A program made the position numbers and the translations under genes. Positions 29,541 through 42,110 of a stretch of 64,000 bases of DNA are shown piece by piece (position 1 is the first letter of the stretch; each line of letters starts with the position of its first letter). The notes under the pieces were generated by a model. The model searched no databases, was not told where the DNA came from, and was given only the letters and a program-made list of their open reading frames with translations. This DNA is from Sceloporus undulatus (Eukaryota > Chordata > Lepidosauria > Squamata > Phrynosomatidae). The stretch is taken from contig NC_056527.1 of assembly GCF_019175285.1 (NCBI RefSeq), forward strand, positions 113,738,230-113,802,229. The letters are read 5' to 3'.

Positions 29541-32500
29541 TTTTTCTTTATTAAGTGTTCTCTACTGTTTAGTTCTGGCTTCAACAGAACAATGTAGCAT
29601 TTGGGGAAAAAGATGCAACTAAGCAGCCCAGCACTGGAAGCTAGGATAGAGAAAATCTCAACAGCCACCATATATTTTCCTTTACTACTCAGGTAGATTG
29701 GGATATAAGCCAACCAAACACAGCAAAACATCAACATGCTAAAGGTGATAAATTTGGCTTCATTAAATGTGTCTGGCAAATTCCTAGCTAGGAAAGCCAC
29801 ACAGAAGCTGATGAGGGCTAGGAAACCCATGTACCCCAAGGCAAGATAAAACATAGTGACAGACCCTTGATTACATTCTGCTATGATCTCTCCAGTCACT
29901 GACTTCATATCTAAATCTGGGGTCGGATGAGACATTGACAACCATATAGTACAAATGCCTATTTGAATGACAGAGCAAGTAAGGACAACAGAGTGGGCCA
30001 ATCTGTTCCTCAGCCACTTTCTCATCCTGGACCCTGGCTTAATAGCTATGAAAGCTAGAACCACAGTGATGGTTTTAGCCAAGACACAAGAAATAGCTAC
30101 TGTGAAGACAATGCCAAAAGTCGATTGCTGAATGAGGCAGGTCACTTTCCCAGGTTTTCCTAGAAATAGAAAAGAACACAGGAAGCTGAGCAGAAGGGAG
30201 ATGAGGAGAATGTAAGTGAGGCCACGGTTGTTGGCTTTGATTACCGGAGTATCTTTGTGACTAAGGGATATTCCAAGTACAAAAATTGTGATCAGAGCAA
30301 AAGAAACAGCAACTGATGCTAAACTGATCCCTAAAGGTTCTTCATAGGACAGAAAATTTATCATTTTAGGAATGCATCTATTTCGGTCTTTGCTTGGATA
30401 CTGATCTTCTTGGCATTGGAAACAATCGTCCATGTCTGGATTTAAAAAAGAAGACAAGAAGGATATCTATCATATGTACATGGACTGGGACCAGTTTGCA
30501 TCACTAGCCTCAACAACAAAAGAACGCAAAATGCAAAATACAAAAAACAGCTATGACTTTATTGAGCCAAATAAAAGCAGAAAATACATCATGCAAGCTT
30601 TTGAAGCTTCCCTGGCTTCTTCATCAGTTAAGAAATGTTCAAAAGCATACAGGAGAAGAAAAATGACAATGTTACATTCACAGGCCTGCATTTTGTCTAA
30701 GATGTTACTTCTGTTATCAGTTAAGATGGTTTGGAGGAGTATCAGTTGACACAGTGACCTGAACAGCAGTGGAAACTGATGGCAATTGAAGGTGCTGGAA
30801 AGACTCCAGGTCCTACAGATAGATACTGGAAATACATTCAGTGAAAATGAAGCATACCCTTTGAATTAGTTGCTGAATTGTGAATCAACATTTGTTTAAA
30901 TAGCACTTATTCACAGTGTTTCTACTCTATCTGTTATTGCCTATTGGATTCAAGCTTCCGATCCTTTAAGCAAGTGTGATAATTGGAGCAATATGTGGGT
31001 TGCTCCATATCTCTCTTCTATTCTGATCTAAGGATGGTTCTCAAATCCATACAGATCTGTTGAGTTCTTTTCATTTCTTGAAATGCCAAAAGAATCACTA
31101 CATTGAGCTCCACCGAAAACTATTGTGTTCAAATGTGTCTTGCTTCATATTTCCCATTCATTTCTTGATGCTGAATATTTATTAAATACAATTTATTACC
31201 TGGTTTGGAAGTGATCAAGAAGATACAGATTAGTGTATGCTCTTCCCACATCATCACAAGTATTCTGTGGACTTTGACACTTCGAAAACAATGAAGGATC
31301 TCATTTTACTATGATGGACTATTTCACACAACATGTCACTTACCACTTTCATTGGAAAATTTCCCTCCTGGACACAGAATACAATCATAGCAGCAGAATT
31401 TCTCCCCTTCTTTCTTTCTTTTATAATAACCAGGATGACATGACTTACTACAGACAGAAAGAGGTGGGATCTACACATAGTTGAAGAAAAGTCAGGTTGT
31501 GAGAAAGTGAACTCTTTTGGGGAGGGAAATCATAAACTAGTATGCAAAAAAAAAACAACCTCTTTCTTATTAATTGGTCTGGAAGAATGACAAATATGGC
31601 ACACGAACTTTCCTAATTGTTGTACATATTGCTTTTGCAACAGGTCCATCAACTGATGAATATTTGGGGGGGGGGGGGCTGAAGCGAAAAAATGCCCTGA
31701 TGAGAAGGTTGTTTCTTTTACTTAGCTTGTCCTCAGTCCTAAAAAGTCCTAAAGTCATAGTAAATATTTAATATGTGTTTCAAACATGTATATACACTGT
31801 ACCTATTTTTGAAAGTGTGATAATAAATTTGGGTAGGGATGGAGTGAGTACTAGAAAATATTAGAAAATATTTTCAATACGGATTAAAAAAACATGTTTT
31901 TCAAGTACTGAGAAACTCTGATATGAAGAATAATGGACTGATGAGGATTTTGCAGATCAGGACTTATTCTGCACAAAATTTGTACATGGCTGATTTCTGC
32001 AGAAAACAGAATTTTCTGAGCAGAAAACAGCTTCATTAAACAGTGAAGAGTATTTATAATTCTGTCCTGCAGAAATCCTGTCTTCCAATATTCTGCCTTT
32101 CCATAACATCCATACCTGATTAAAGCTCCTATGCCAAGTGATCATATCCTCATTGATGTTAAATACTTTTCCTTCAAGACCATTGGGGTCAGCCCATCCA
32201 ACTTTGACCTTAAGAAAGGACCTGTTAGGAAATATAACCATGTTCATTATATCGAATCCACCTCCTATTTCCCTGTTATTATTAAAAGATATTCTTTCTC
32301 CAGCAGTGTTGTTGAATGAAATGCTCTGTAGAAATGGGTGGAGCTGATTGGAAGGGGAAAAGGAAGAAGAAAAGTGTGTTAGAAATATCAAGTTTTGTTT
32401 CTTTAAAATTGAACAAAGAAACACATTTTGTTGCTAAACTCAGTTTGGAATGACACTTTATGTGCAATCCTATGGATGTCTGTTCCTATGTAACTCCCAT

Positions 32501-33773
32501 TGAGCACAGTGGAACTTTTTCCTAGTTAAGTGTGTATAAAATGGAATCAAACGAAATCATCAGAGAAATAATGGAAGAAATCCCCCCCCCCACACACACA
32601 CACACACACTGTTTTTACTGAGTAAATGTGAAGCATGATTGAGGCCAAACCACAGTTTAGGTAGTTACATCTAACAAAAGCCAAAGCCATAAAACTAGTT
32701 TATAGCACCATATTGAAGCAAACTTACTACTTACTTTCCTCAGGTATGAAGGACAGAGTAAAATTAATTCACTGATCTTTGTCAATTCACCAAGTTGGGT
32801 ACTAATACTATACTAATTGCACTATATAATGGAAAGATTTCACTGGGAGACATTACCTGCCAGGCTTGAAGATCTTGAAGCTTCTTGCCAACCAACCTAG
32901 CTCCACGATTTGATCTAGATGAGTACAATGCATGTAAAGCATGTGCCACAGCATAGACAGCATTATAAATACCATAGCTATGGCCAGTCATGCGCATTTC
33001 AAAAAGAGGTCCAATGAGGCTTTCCAGCCGTTCCTCCCCAGTGCATGTTCCAGACACTTTGTATGGCACTCTTAGATTTACAACTGAACAGTCAAATGCT
33101 TCTTCCCAGAATTTTTTGAGAAAATCGTCTGCTTGTGTCCAGGAAGGTTTTATGGTCTGAAGAAATTCATGGAATCCTATAGGTTCATTGGAGTGAATTG
33201 TGAAGGAAATAGTACCATGGAACATTTGCACATCTGAGTTGCGTTGAAGGCTCGACAACGCTAAATCAATCTGGGTTGTTATAATCCACACCTTCACATA
33301 AAAACTAGTTTCCCTATGCTGATGTGCAATCAGATGCATAAAAAACCACATATACATAGCAGTAAAAGTATCACCATAGATGATAAATATTTTGCACTTT
33401 CTATGATGTATAAGTCGTTTCATATGCTGGGCTATACTATTTACGCCCTTTTCAAAATGGTGCTGCCTTGGAATTTGTTCTGTGAAGTCTGAACAGATTC
33501 CATTCTGGGAAAACAGTTGCTCTAGGGTTGTCAAGAAATTTTCTCCACTTTCGTCATCCACCGCAAAGAGTCCAACCCATGTCCATCCAAAATGCTTAAG
33601 CAAGCGAATAATTCCCTCGCATTGATGGGCTTCTTTTGCCGCCACATGATAAAGAGAAGGGAAATCCATGTTTTCATTCTGGGCTTGATCAAAGGAACCA
33701 TAAGTGAGCTAAAAGAATATTTTTTGAAAGTGATTAGAGATGGTATTTAATCTATTTGACATAATTTCCAGAC

Positions 33774-33822
<49 letters not shown>

Positions 33823-36669
33823 TTATTTGTATACCACCCTTCTGAGAATCAGGGCGGTGAACAACATTTACATACCAATACATCAACAGGATCATACAAA
33901 GTACATTAAAAACAATTCAATAAAAATAATAAAATTTTCATACCGGCAGGGGGGGGGAGAATTACTGGTTGGGGTAGGCTTGTTCGAATAGATGGGTTTT
34001 TAGCCCCTTCCTAAATTGGGCTAGGGAGGTGGCTGAGCGGAGCTCAAAGGGCAGTGCGTTCCAGAGCTTGGGGGCTGAGATGGAAAAAGCCCTCCTAGAG
34101 GTGGAATTATATTTCACCTCTGGAACTCTTAATAATAGCTGCCCTGATGATCTGAGTGCGTGGGGCGGATTGTACGGAGAGAGGCGGTCCTCCAGATACC
34201 CTGGGCCCAAGCCATTTAGGGCTTTATAGGTAATAACCAACATAATCCTCAACCACATAGTGGTAATTGTTTCCCTGTGGTTGATAAATATCCTGGAATT
34301 CTTATAAATGTAAAGTAGATTCTTATTCCATTTATTCAAAGTATGAAAATTTAATTGGCTTGGGATTCATATAGTAAAGGATGAATTTATTTAATTCTCT
34401 ACCAGTGTCATTCAGATATGTCTGCCTTTTTCTAGTCCACAGTAGTAATGGACAACTGTGAAAGACTATGGAGCTGCATTGGTCCCCCAGGACACCTTAG
34501 TGGGTGGCACCTCACATGCACTCTGGGTAGGTTTCACCCCACAAAAAATGCCCTCTTGGAAGCATAGGGCCATTTTCACCATGTTTTGGGGACTTTTTTA
34601 ACAACAGAAAGTGAGCAGAAGTCAGCTCTTGTTCACCTGCTGTTTCAGCAAAGGTTGATCTATGGCCTATACTGGTCCAGTGGTGGAACAAAATTTGGAG
34701 GAATTGTCCCGATGCCACCTATAAAGCATTTTGGAGCTTTTTGGGGGGAGAAGAATATTGCATCTTTTCATCTGTGTTGGCTCAGGGATGGAAATGCCCT
34801 TCATACCCCCAGAAGTCATTTTGAGGGACTTTGGAGAAAACCATTTTTGGGGGTGATGGAACGCACAAAAACAGCGCTGGGGGCTATACTTGGCCCACCC
34901 CATTCTACAGTATAAAAATACTGCCAGAAAGAGAAGAGGAAATGTCTATTAGTCAGGCTGAATCTGCACTGCAGAAATAATGCAGTTTGACAATGCTTAG
35001 AAGAGAAACGACAACACAGAAAGAACCACAACCCGGAAACATCACCCAAGGAGACTTTCCGCTGTGCTTTCTGCAACCAGACCTGTTTATCCCGGATTGG
35101 GCTTTTTAGTCACCAACGCGCTTGTACAAAGCGTGGGATGAGTCCTTCCTGAATCTTTGTTCGTGAAGCAAAGCCAGAGAGAGAGAGAGAACTACAATAG
35201 TTTAATGTTATGAAATTCTGGGATTTGTAGTTTTGTGAGATATTTAGCCTTCTCTTTCAGAGAGCTCTGGTGCTACAACTAACTGCAAATCCCAGGATCC
35301 CATAGGATGGAGCCATAGTAGCTAAAGCAGTGTCAAAGTGCATTAATTCTGCAGTGCAGATTCAGCACCAGAGATCAGCGGAAACCCCAGAACGCTGCAT
35401 GAATAAAGCCTACCTGTGGTATCTTATAGAGGCTTGACATTTGTGCCACATGGTATGAGGTATCAGAGGCAAGTGCTCCAATGATGGCAATTAGTTTTTT
35501 GTGTCTATCACATTGATAGTTGAAGGCAAAATTCTTGGATTTGAAAAGAAGATCTATGATGATACTATAGGTCATCTGGAGATTATTGTAGCTGTCATAG
35601 ATGTGGAACCCAAGCGTGATGTTCCATAAAATATTAGGATTCTCATTTATTTCCTTCACAGCAAAAACCAAGGATAAAATATGCTGGTAGAACTTTGTCA
35701 CCATGCTGGAAATAGAAATGAAATACTCTTTCATTGGGAAAGTCTAGAACATGCTTAAGTCCTAAACTATTGCTAATCCCAGCTAGAATACAATCACTAA
35801 ATGTGTAAATATCATCTACCATGGTTTGGACTGGGAATTAGATTTATGCCAATGAAACACCTTTTTCTGTTTTATGTGACTGGCTGTAAAAGTATCATTT
35901 TAATATGCTTCAAGTACCTTTGGGTGAAAACCCTTTCCATCTTAAGGTAAATTAGGTTTCTGTTGGCTCAAAATATATTACACAAAGGCTATTATAAAAC
36001 AGGAGAAAAAGTGAATATTTATTTAGTCTTAGGAATGGGGAAAGAATTAACTCATACCAGAAACTGACCATGTAATTATATACTTGAGGACCCACAATAG
36101 TCCACAGAAGTTTGACACAGTTCCAGAAAATATTATCCTTCTCTTGCTTTTAAAAGTGCATCTCCTGTACACACCATTAGATGAAGGGTGCAGGACCAGT
36201 TTCCTTCTTGATATTGTTGGTCTAAAATTCTGGATGTCCCTGATAGGACTGACACTCACATTTCACCACTATCTCACTGGATCATACAACAGCTTCAATG
36301 TGTTAAAGCCTGTTTCCAGGTCCCTGACAAACTTTATAAAAGCATTAATGGCTCAGAGAGATTTCCTCTGAATCACAGAGAAGAAAATACTACTTACATA
36401 CCAAAATCAGAGAACTCTTGCCAAGGAAGTTCACTGAAAGAAAAGTTGTGCATGATGGTAGTCATCTGAGAAACAATCCCACCAATGACTAAATCTCCAG
36501 ACTGATAGGACTCATGTGGAACAGGGGCAAGGTCAGTTTTGAGGCACATCATTGTATCGACTTCACACACCCAAAGAAAAAGCAGAAGCAACAACAATAA
36601 CAATACCAGGCCGGTCTTCTGGTGGCAAACCTTACATAGAAATGCAAACTTTGCATCCATCTGTGGCAT
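29522..36669 (-). CDS. V2R-B: complete six-exon vomeronasal type-2 receptor
   Basis: Class C GPCR expected in vomeronasal sensory neurons. Exons on the minus strand: 36669-36398 (signal peptide and N-terminus), 35705-35414, 33708-32857 and 32343-32116 (Venus-flytrap ligand domain), 31470-31344 (Cys-rich domain, [20 protein letters not shown]) and 30435-29522 (7TM). All introns are GT-AG, phases run 2,0,0,0,1, and lengths (272, 292, 852, 228, 127, 914 nt) sum to 895 codons with stop. No stop or frameshift was found. Hallmarks: [76 protein letters not shown]. The C-tail ends KKNRITDS, and its last five residues come from a CR1 tail. Introns hold an L2-like fragment, a MITE and a retroelement end. 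Confidence 0.94.
30520..30745 (-). repeat. Retroelement 3' end in V2R-B intron 5
   Basis: On the minus strand it reads actgatgaagaagccaggga, agcttcaaaagcttgcatga, tgtattttctgctttt, ggctcaataaagtcatagct, with an AATAAA-like signal near the end. It resembles a common sauropsid retroelement tail. The family was not determined. Confidence 0.5.
32588..32610. repeat. (CA)n microsatellite in V2R-B intron 3
   Basis: A poly-C run followed by about ten CA units. Confidence 0.9.
33774..34260 (-). repeat. AAT microsatellite and antisense L2-like LINE C-terminus (V2R-B intron 2)
   Basis: An AAT run at 33774-33822 is followed by an antisense LINE end. Its minus-strand frame reads [20 protein letters not shown], then [34 protein letters not shown] and [18 protein letters not shown]. 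This is the conserved C-terminal tail of L2-type LINEs. The frame is open over about 110 residues, so this is a relatively young piece, but nothing upstream of it survives. Confidence 0.75.
34261..34962. other. V2R-B intron 2 interior, nothing recognised
   Basis: Open frames on both strands without resemblance. No splice-compatible V2R exon. Confidence 0.5.
34963..35371. mobile_element. MITE family P split by a LINE piece (V2R-B intron 2)
   Basis: The left part reads ctgaatctgcactgcagaaa and aatgcagtttgacaatgct. The rest resumes near 35195 with actacaatagtttaatgtta, ttgtagttttgtgagatat and ends ttaattctgcagtgcagatt. Between them (about 34997-35190) lies a foreign piece. One of its frames gives [20 protein letters not shown] followed by HQRAC, a CxxC...H...C zinc-finger pattern like that found at the C-terminus of some LINEs, ending in a GA run. 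Confidence 0.65.
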
Positions 36670-37779
36670 CTGTCCAGCTTTAGGAGGCTACTCTGGATAG
36701 CATCAGATTTTGTGAATTTCTTTCATCAAAGGAGAGATGCCTTCCTTCTCTGTAGCAGTTGCTAATATGCAAAGGTCTGCCTAATATAATTAACATAATA
36801 CAGTGCACCTTGCTATGATGCCACATATCAACACCACAGATGGGAAGGTTAATATAACTATTTGCAGGCCTCTGATATTACTGTTTTCCAGGTTTGTCAA
36901 AATCTGGTAGTATTCTTTGGGGGCAAGAAATTACAATAATTTAAGTAATAACAGGGCAAATAGGTTTTTCTTCACAAGATTGGAAGCTTTGTTTGCAAAG
37001 TTGTTTTTTGAGATATGACAAAAAGTTTCTTTACTTATTGGTGGGAAAAACAAGCAGAGAAAGCCCAGATTTCCATGATACGGCACAGATTAGCAAATTC
37101 TAGCCATCCAAGGTTGCATGATGCAGTTTAAAAAGCTGAATATTTTCAGGTACTGATGCCACTAAGGGGCCACAGTGGTGCAGACTGCACCAGGTGACAC
37201 CCCAGAAGTGGAGTGACACCCGGTCATGCCCTCCTCCTGTTGGGGAGAAGGGGTGAGCACCCATAGCCCTGTTTCCCTCTGGGGATGGCAATTACTCATG
37301 AGTAGGCTGCCACCAGTGTGGGGAAGAAAAAGGGGGCTTGGACATATTGAGAACCTTGGGGGAGCCACGTGAAGGCTCCAAGGGCCTTAGGGAGTGCAGG
37401 GAGGCTTTCAAACCTGCCATGCAGGTCTTTCGAGGGCCTTGGAGGCTGCCGTATGGGGACTCAAAAGATCTGGGGGGCAGTGAGGCCTTCAGGGGGAGGC
37501 TTAGTGGAGCAACAATCTGGCTAGGCTGGAGGGAGGGCAAGGAAGTTTGCCCCCCCCCCCCACAAACACACACCCACACACCACTGCTTTTTGGATCCTT
37601 TTCTCACTGTCATTTTTTGAAATTCATTCTGGTGAGATTGGTTTTGGCCATCCTTGATAACAGTTTTCATAGTTTCAAGATCAATGGCATTTGCATAGAG
37701 TCTGTAAATAAATTACAAAACCTACTGCCTAATTTCATGGACTTTAAAGCAAACAAGCAGATGAATTTGCTTGTATCTT
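36670..37779. other. Upstream region of V2R-B, unrecognised GC-rich block
   Basis: Bases just above 36669 are the V2R-B promoter side; no defined motif was assigned. Bases 37150-37560 are GC-rich, with poly-C at 37549-37560, and encode nothing recognisable. Confidence 0.5.
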
Positions 37780-38015
37780 TGTGATTTGTTGTGACTGTGT
37801 GTCTTCAAGTAATCTCCAGTTTATGGCAACTCTAAGGTGGACATATGGGGTTTTCTTACCAAGACTTTGTCAGAGGGAGTTTGCCTTTGTCTCCCTCTGA
37901 GGCTGAGCAATGTGACTTGCCCAAGCTCTCCCAGTGGGTTTCCATGGCTGAGTAGGGATTTGAACCCTGGACTCACTGATTCCTGGCCCAGCACTCAAAT
38001 CACCATATGACTAAC
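37780..38015 (-). repeat. tRNA-derived SINE, antisense
   Basis: atttgttgtgactgtgtgtc, tttatggcaactctaagg, ggggttttcttaccaagact, gacttgcccaagctctccca, gggatttgaaccctgg and the tRNA-like end tcaaatcaccatatgac. Nearly full length. Confidence 0.75.
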
Positions 38016-38298
38016 CCCCACTGATTTACTAGAGGAGAGCCTGTTGCACTGGGACTCCTTAAGGGACCAATACCAGGGTTTACATAAGAGGCTGGTAAGA
38101 GCAGACTTCTTGCACGGGCCCATTTTATGGCAAGACTTTGCCCAGGTTTTGAGCAAAGTCTTGCTCCAACTCTCATCTAGGCCTCTTTTTAATGTTTGGT
38201 TCATCTCCATTTCCTCTTTTGTTTACCACTTCTGTATTTTACTCTAGTGATCACGGAGCTGTATTTTATGGTCCTTTCTATGTAAAGCACCAAGCACC

Positions 38299-38306
38299 AT
38301 GCAAAT
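38299..38306 (+). promoter_or_regulatory. Ig octamer ATGCAAAT (IGHV7 promoter)
   Basis: Perfect octamer only 73 bp before the leader ATG, the same short spacing as at IGHV8 (76 bp). Confidence 0.85.
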
Positions 38307-38371
38307 TGAGGCCTGTTCTTTATCTTTAACATTGAATCTTACTGCATTTGTGTCTCATCGTATTGCACACA

Positions 38372-39039
38372 ATGGACTCCCTGGTCATATTTCTCTTGAT
38401 CATCTCAGTGTTTAAGCCAGGTCAGTGTTCAGAAGAGGACTTTCCCTACTTGTATAGGAAAGAATTGTACTGAGGAAGAGATTATCTACTTGATTCCTCT
38501 GATATTCAAGAACATCCCCCCCCCCACCATGTAGTGTGGAATCAGTTACAAAAGTTTTCCCCATTCTTCAAACCAAATGTGAGCAATAGAATGAACAACT
38601 TTGCTCAATTTTTGCGAATTATTCTAATGAAAGGCATGAGAAAGTTTTTCAGCAGGCATGTATAGTATGGATTCTCTATTTAATAATTTATACTATTTGC
38701 ACCATTTCTTTTCTCTCTTCCAGGATTGTCCTCTGAAATACAATTGACGCAGCCTGGTGAAAGAATACTGAAGCCTGGGGAATCTCTTAGGCTGACTTGT
38801 ACCATCTCCGGTGACACCATCAATTCTGGTTCTGCTTGGCACTGGGTCCGCCAACCACCAGGAAAGGGGCTAGAATGGTTAGGGAGAGTATATTTCAGTG
38901 GTTCCACCTGGATAACTGAGTATGGCCTAACTTTCAAGGCTAGGATCTCTATAACTCCTAATGCTTCCAAAAACGAATGTTACCTTCAGCTGAGTTCCAT
39001 GACATCTGCAGATACTGGCATATATTACTGTGAAAGGGA
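38372..39039 (+). CDS. IGHV7: Ig heavy-chain V segment, functional-looking
   Basis: The leader exon at 38372-38420 (49 nt) encodes MDSLVIFLLIISVFKP and has the donor g/gtcagt. The V exon runs 38724-39039 after the acceptor cttccag. Open frame: EIQLTQPGERILKPGESLRL with Cys1, extended CDR1 ([20 protein letters not shown]), FR3 ARISITPNASKNECYLQLSS and DTGIYYCERD. An additional Cys sits in FR3 (NECYL), where IGHV8 has Ser. FR2 and CDR1 layout are IGHV4-like (clan II). It forms a pair with IGHV8: both have a 49-nt leader and near-identical framework about 3.0 kb apart. Confidence 0.92.
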
Positions 39040-39079
39040 CACAGTGACACAGAGTAAATCAGTCTTCTTTACAAAAAAA
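39040..39079 (+). promoter_or_regulatory. Recombination signal of IGHV7
   Basis: Perfect heptamer CACAGTG. The best nonamer, ACAAAAAAA (39071-39079), lies after 24 bp; a 23-bp reading gives TACAAAAAA. Confidence 0.82.
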
Positions 39080-39424
39080 AAGGGGGGAAGCATGATTTTC
39101 ATAGAAACGGTTCCCCTTTCTCTGTGTGTCTGCTTCAAACCATAGCTCTAACTTTTGTCTAGGATAAATCCACAATTGCATAGACATTATTGAAATGTAA
39201 GCTCTGTCATTTTTCTATAATAACTCCATCTCCCACACTTTTTTTTGCAACCTTGCTCATAAGTGAAGGAACATCTGAAATATCAAACAGAAAATGCCTA
39301 GCTATCCACATCTTATATGACTTCTTCCTCAACAAAGCATGAAGCACCTTATATTTTGTTTCCTCTTAGCAGAAAACATATATACTTCTTCTCATTGGCA
39401 GTTTATAGTTTTCAGTCCCTGGAG

Positions 39425-39605
39425 CCTCATCTGCACTGTAGAAATAATCCAGTTTGACACTTCTTTAACTGCCATGGCTCAATGCTATGGTATTCTGGGA
39501 TTTGGGTTTTTCTAAGATATTTAGCCTTCTATGTCAGAGTGCTCTGGTGCCACAGCAAAATACAAATCTCATAATTACATAGAATGTGGAGTTATAGAGG
39601 CCACT
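39425..39605. mobile_element. Palindromic MITE family P, copy
   Basis: ctcatctgcactgtagaaat, aatccagtttgacacttctt, actgccatggctcaatgct on the left; tacaaatctcataattacat and tatagaggccactt on the decayed right half. Confidence 0.65.
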
Positions 39606-41326
39606 TCACTACCACAAAGATGTAGGACTAGACATGATGCTGGGCATGATGAAGAATCCAATTTTATTCTCTTATGGTTTCTATTGTGTTTGAGAGGGAG
39701 CTAACAAAATCATGTAACTTTCTTTGGACGTTCAAAATTAAATTTCACTGGCATCCAATCTGCTTATTTCCAATGCACGTTTTTTGTTTGTTTGTTTGTT
39801 TGTTTTTAATTAAAATGCTCTTTGAAACCCTGTATATAACAGTACTCTATCATAAAATGCCAGAAGGTGGCTTATCCTATGGGGGTAGGATAGGAGAGCC
39901 TCCCTGCATGAGACCATGAACTGCATTCCCTCTGTGGTCTTCATGGAGGCCATAGTGAGTGCATCTGGTCCTCTGTGGTCCACTCTCTCTATGGCCATGA
40001 TTGATGGCTTTCAGTTTGGAGAAGAATCTCCAGTTTAAATCAAAGTATGCACCACCAGGTTTTCCACAAAGGGGTCAGCTGGAATATAGTGAAAAATAAA
40101 AATATGGTTGCTATGGGGGGAATAAAATCGCCAATGAAGCATGCTGTTTTTGTAGTTTTGTGGGATATATGGCTTCCTGAGCAGTTGCATTAAAATAGGC
40201 ACAGTGTCTGTCTGTCTCCATCCCCAAGAGACTTTCTGCCAGTTCTCTAGTTGCAAAGGGAGGGTTTTTCATTTTGCCAGACTGCAGAGAAAAAACATCG
40301 AACCCCAACACCAGCATGTCACATCAGAAAAGTTTCTTTCTTTCATTGTTTCCAACTGAGGGGCTCAGCAGATGGCCCCTAAGAAGCAGGGACATGGCAA
40401 CTGCATGCCATGCCCCCAACCTGGTGAAAAAAGAAGCCACAAAAAACAGCTCCTTTTTGTGCCATGGAAACGGCACCCTTTTTGGTGTAGCACATCTATA
40501 AGCTGCACCAAAGGTGAGGCGTGATGCCACCTGCCGTGTGGTGGGGCATGCAGCGTGATGCCATAGTGAGGGTGGAATTGGAGTGGCTGGCATGCAGTCG
40601 CCATGCCCACACTTTGCCCCGATGCCAGAGTTTATCACCAGTCTGTTGAGGGCCTTAGTCTCTCTTTCTGACAGGATACACCACTGGGACTCTTAGCAAA
40701 GGAATACGTTATGAATAGGTCCTTCCACAGGGTGTTATAAATCTCCTATACAGTTTTATTATTGAGGCTATATTGATGTCTGCATCAATATGCTGGATCC
40801 CACAGGTGTGCAACCAACTGTACAGTTTCACCTGTTGATCAATGGTTGAGTATTTGCCTACCCATCAGTGAGGAAGGAGTTTGTATGGCTTTGTAGCTTA
40901 ACTTGCAGTATAAGGGATCACACTTTCACAACTTTTGAAAAAGTGTGACCACTTGTGAGATTATTGTCCTGTTGATATTTTAACCTTGCCCTGTGGATAT
41001 TTAAACCTTAAATCTTTTAGGGCTTAATAGGTCATAATCATTACTTTGGAGTAAAAACAAATTTTGAGTCAGTATGTTTGGTGTAAGGTTTGCATAGTGT
41101 TGTCCAGAAAGTGAACATCAGAAAACTATTTGATTGCTGCATTTTATGTTAGCTGCCATGTCTATCAGGCTAGTTCTTCACAGAGCATAGAAGCACTTAT
41201 ATAACATAATAAACACACTTGATGACCGTTTTCATCTACATGAAAAGAAAGTGCAGAAATGGAGATATAAGAGAATGTGTGCATTCAGGTCCCTTTTTAT
41301 GTCTTAGCATTATGCATGCCCTGGAC
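39606..41326. other. Spacer between IGHV7 and IGHV8
   Basis: A gtttgtttgttt run lies near 39785-39806 and a GC-rich unrecognised block at about 40360-40650, where both strands are open without resemblance. No gene supported. Confidence 0.5.
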
Positions 41327-41334
41327 ATGCAAAT
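41327..41334 (+). promoter_or_regulatory. Ig octamer ATGCAAAT (IGHV8 promoter)
   Basis: Perfect octamer 76 bp before the leader ATG. Confidence 0.85.
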
Positions 41335-41402
41335 TCACCCCGTATCATGTCCTGCTTCAAATGCAAGCTTTATGCATTTCTGAGCATGTCCTGGACAGCA
41401 CA

Positions 41403-42110
41403 ATGGAGGCTTTAATCTTATCGCTCTTTGTTTTTTCAATTGCTCAGCCAGGTCAGTGTTTCTTCAAAAAGATCAGGGTGTCCATATTACTATAGGAAAA
41501 AGAGGATCAGGCAGAAAATGCTGCATTGAAAATGCCATATGCTTGGTTTCTGATCCATTCAAGGCCATTTTTTCTCATAGGTCTAGGTTCTTTTAAGCCA
41601 GCTAAAGATCATCACCTAAAAATGTGTTCCCGGCTACCATCAACATCAAATATATGCAAGGGAAACAGCAATTAGTATGTTCACATTGTGCGAATTATTG
41701 TAGTGTACAACCTTTTCAGTAGCCATGTGTATTTTTCTGTTTTATGAGTTGCAGATTCATCAGGAAGATATGCAATTTCTCTTCTTTCTTCCAGGATTGA
41801 CTTCTGGAATACAGTTGATTCAACCTGGTGACAAAACCCTGAAGCCTGGAGAAAACCTCAGGCTGACCTGTGCTGTCTCCAGTTATGCTATCACTTCTGG
41901 TTACGCCTGGAGCTGGATCCGCCAGCCACCAGGGAAAGGGCTAGAATGGATAGGGTGGGGATACTATAGCAGTTCTAACTGGAAAACTCAGTATGGCTCA
42001 GCCTTCCAGAGCAGGGTGTCCATCTCTACTGATGCTTCCAAGAATGAATATTCTCTCCAGCTGAATTCACTGTCAACTGCAGACACATCCATGTATTACT
42101 GTGCAAGGGG
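41403..42110 (+). CDS. IGHV8: Ig heavy-chain V segment, functional-looking
   Basis: The leader exon at 41403-41451 (49 nt) encodes [16 protein letters not shown] and has the donor g/gtcagt. The V exon runs 41795-42110 after the acceptor cttccag. The frame is open: [20 protein letters not shown] with Cys1, [20 protein letters not shown] in CDR1-FR2, [20 protein letters not shown] in FR3, and [10 protein letters not shown]. All anchor residues are present. It is the tandem sister of IGHV7 and close to mammalian IGHV4 in organisation. With a perfect octamer and heptamer it is one of the best candidates for an expressed segment. Confidence 0.94.

Noticed and set aside
36398-36402. Alternative exon 1 donor of V2R-B (g/gtatgt at 36402)
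   Set aside because: It would leave phase 1, but exon 2 needs phase 2. The nearby at/gtaagt donor at 36398 gives the phase seen in V2R-C, E and F.
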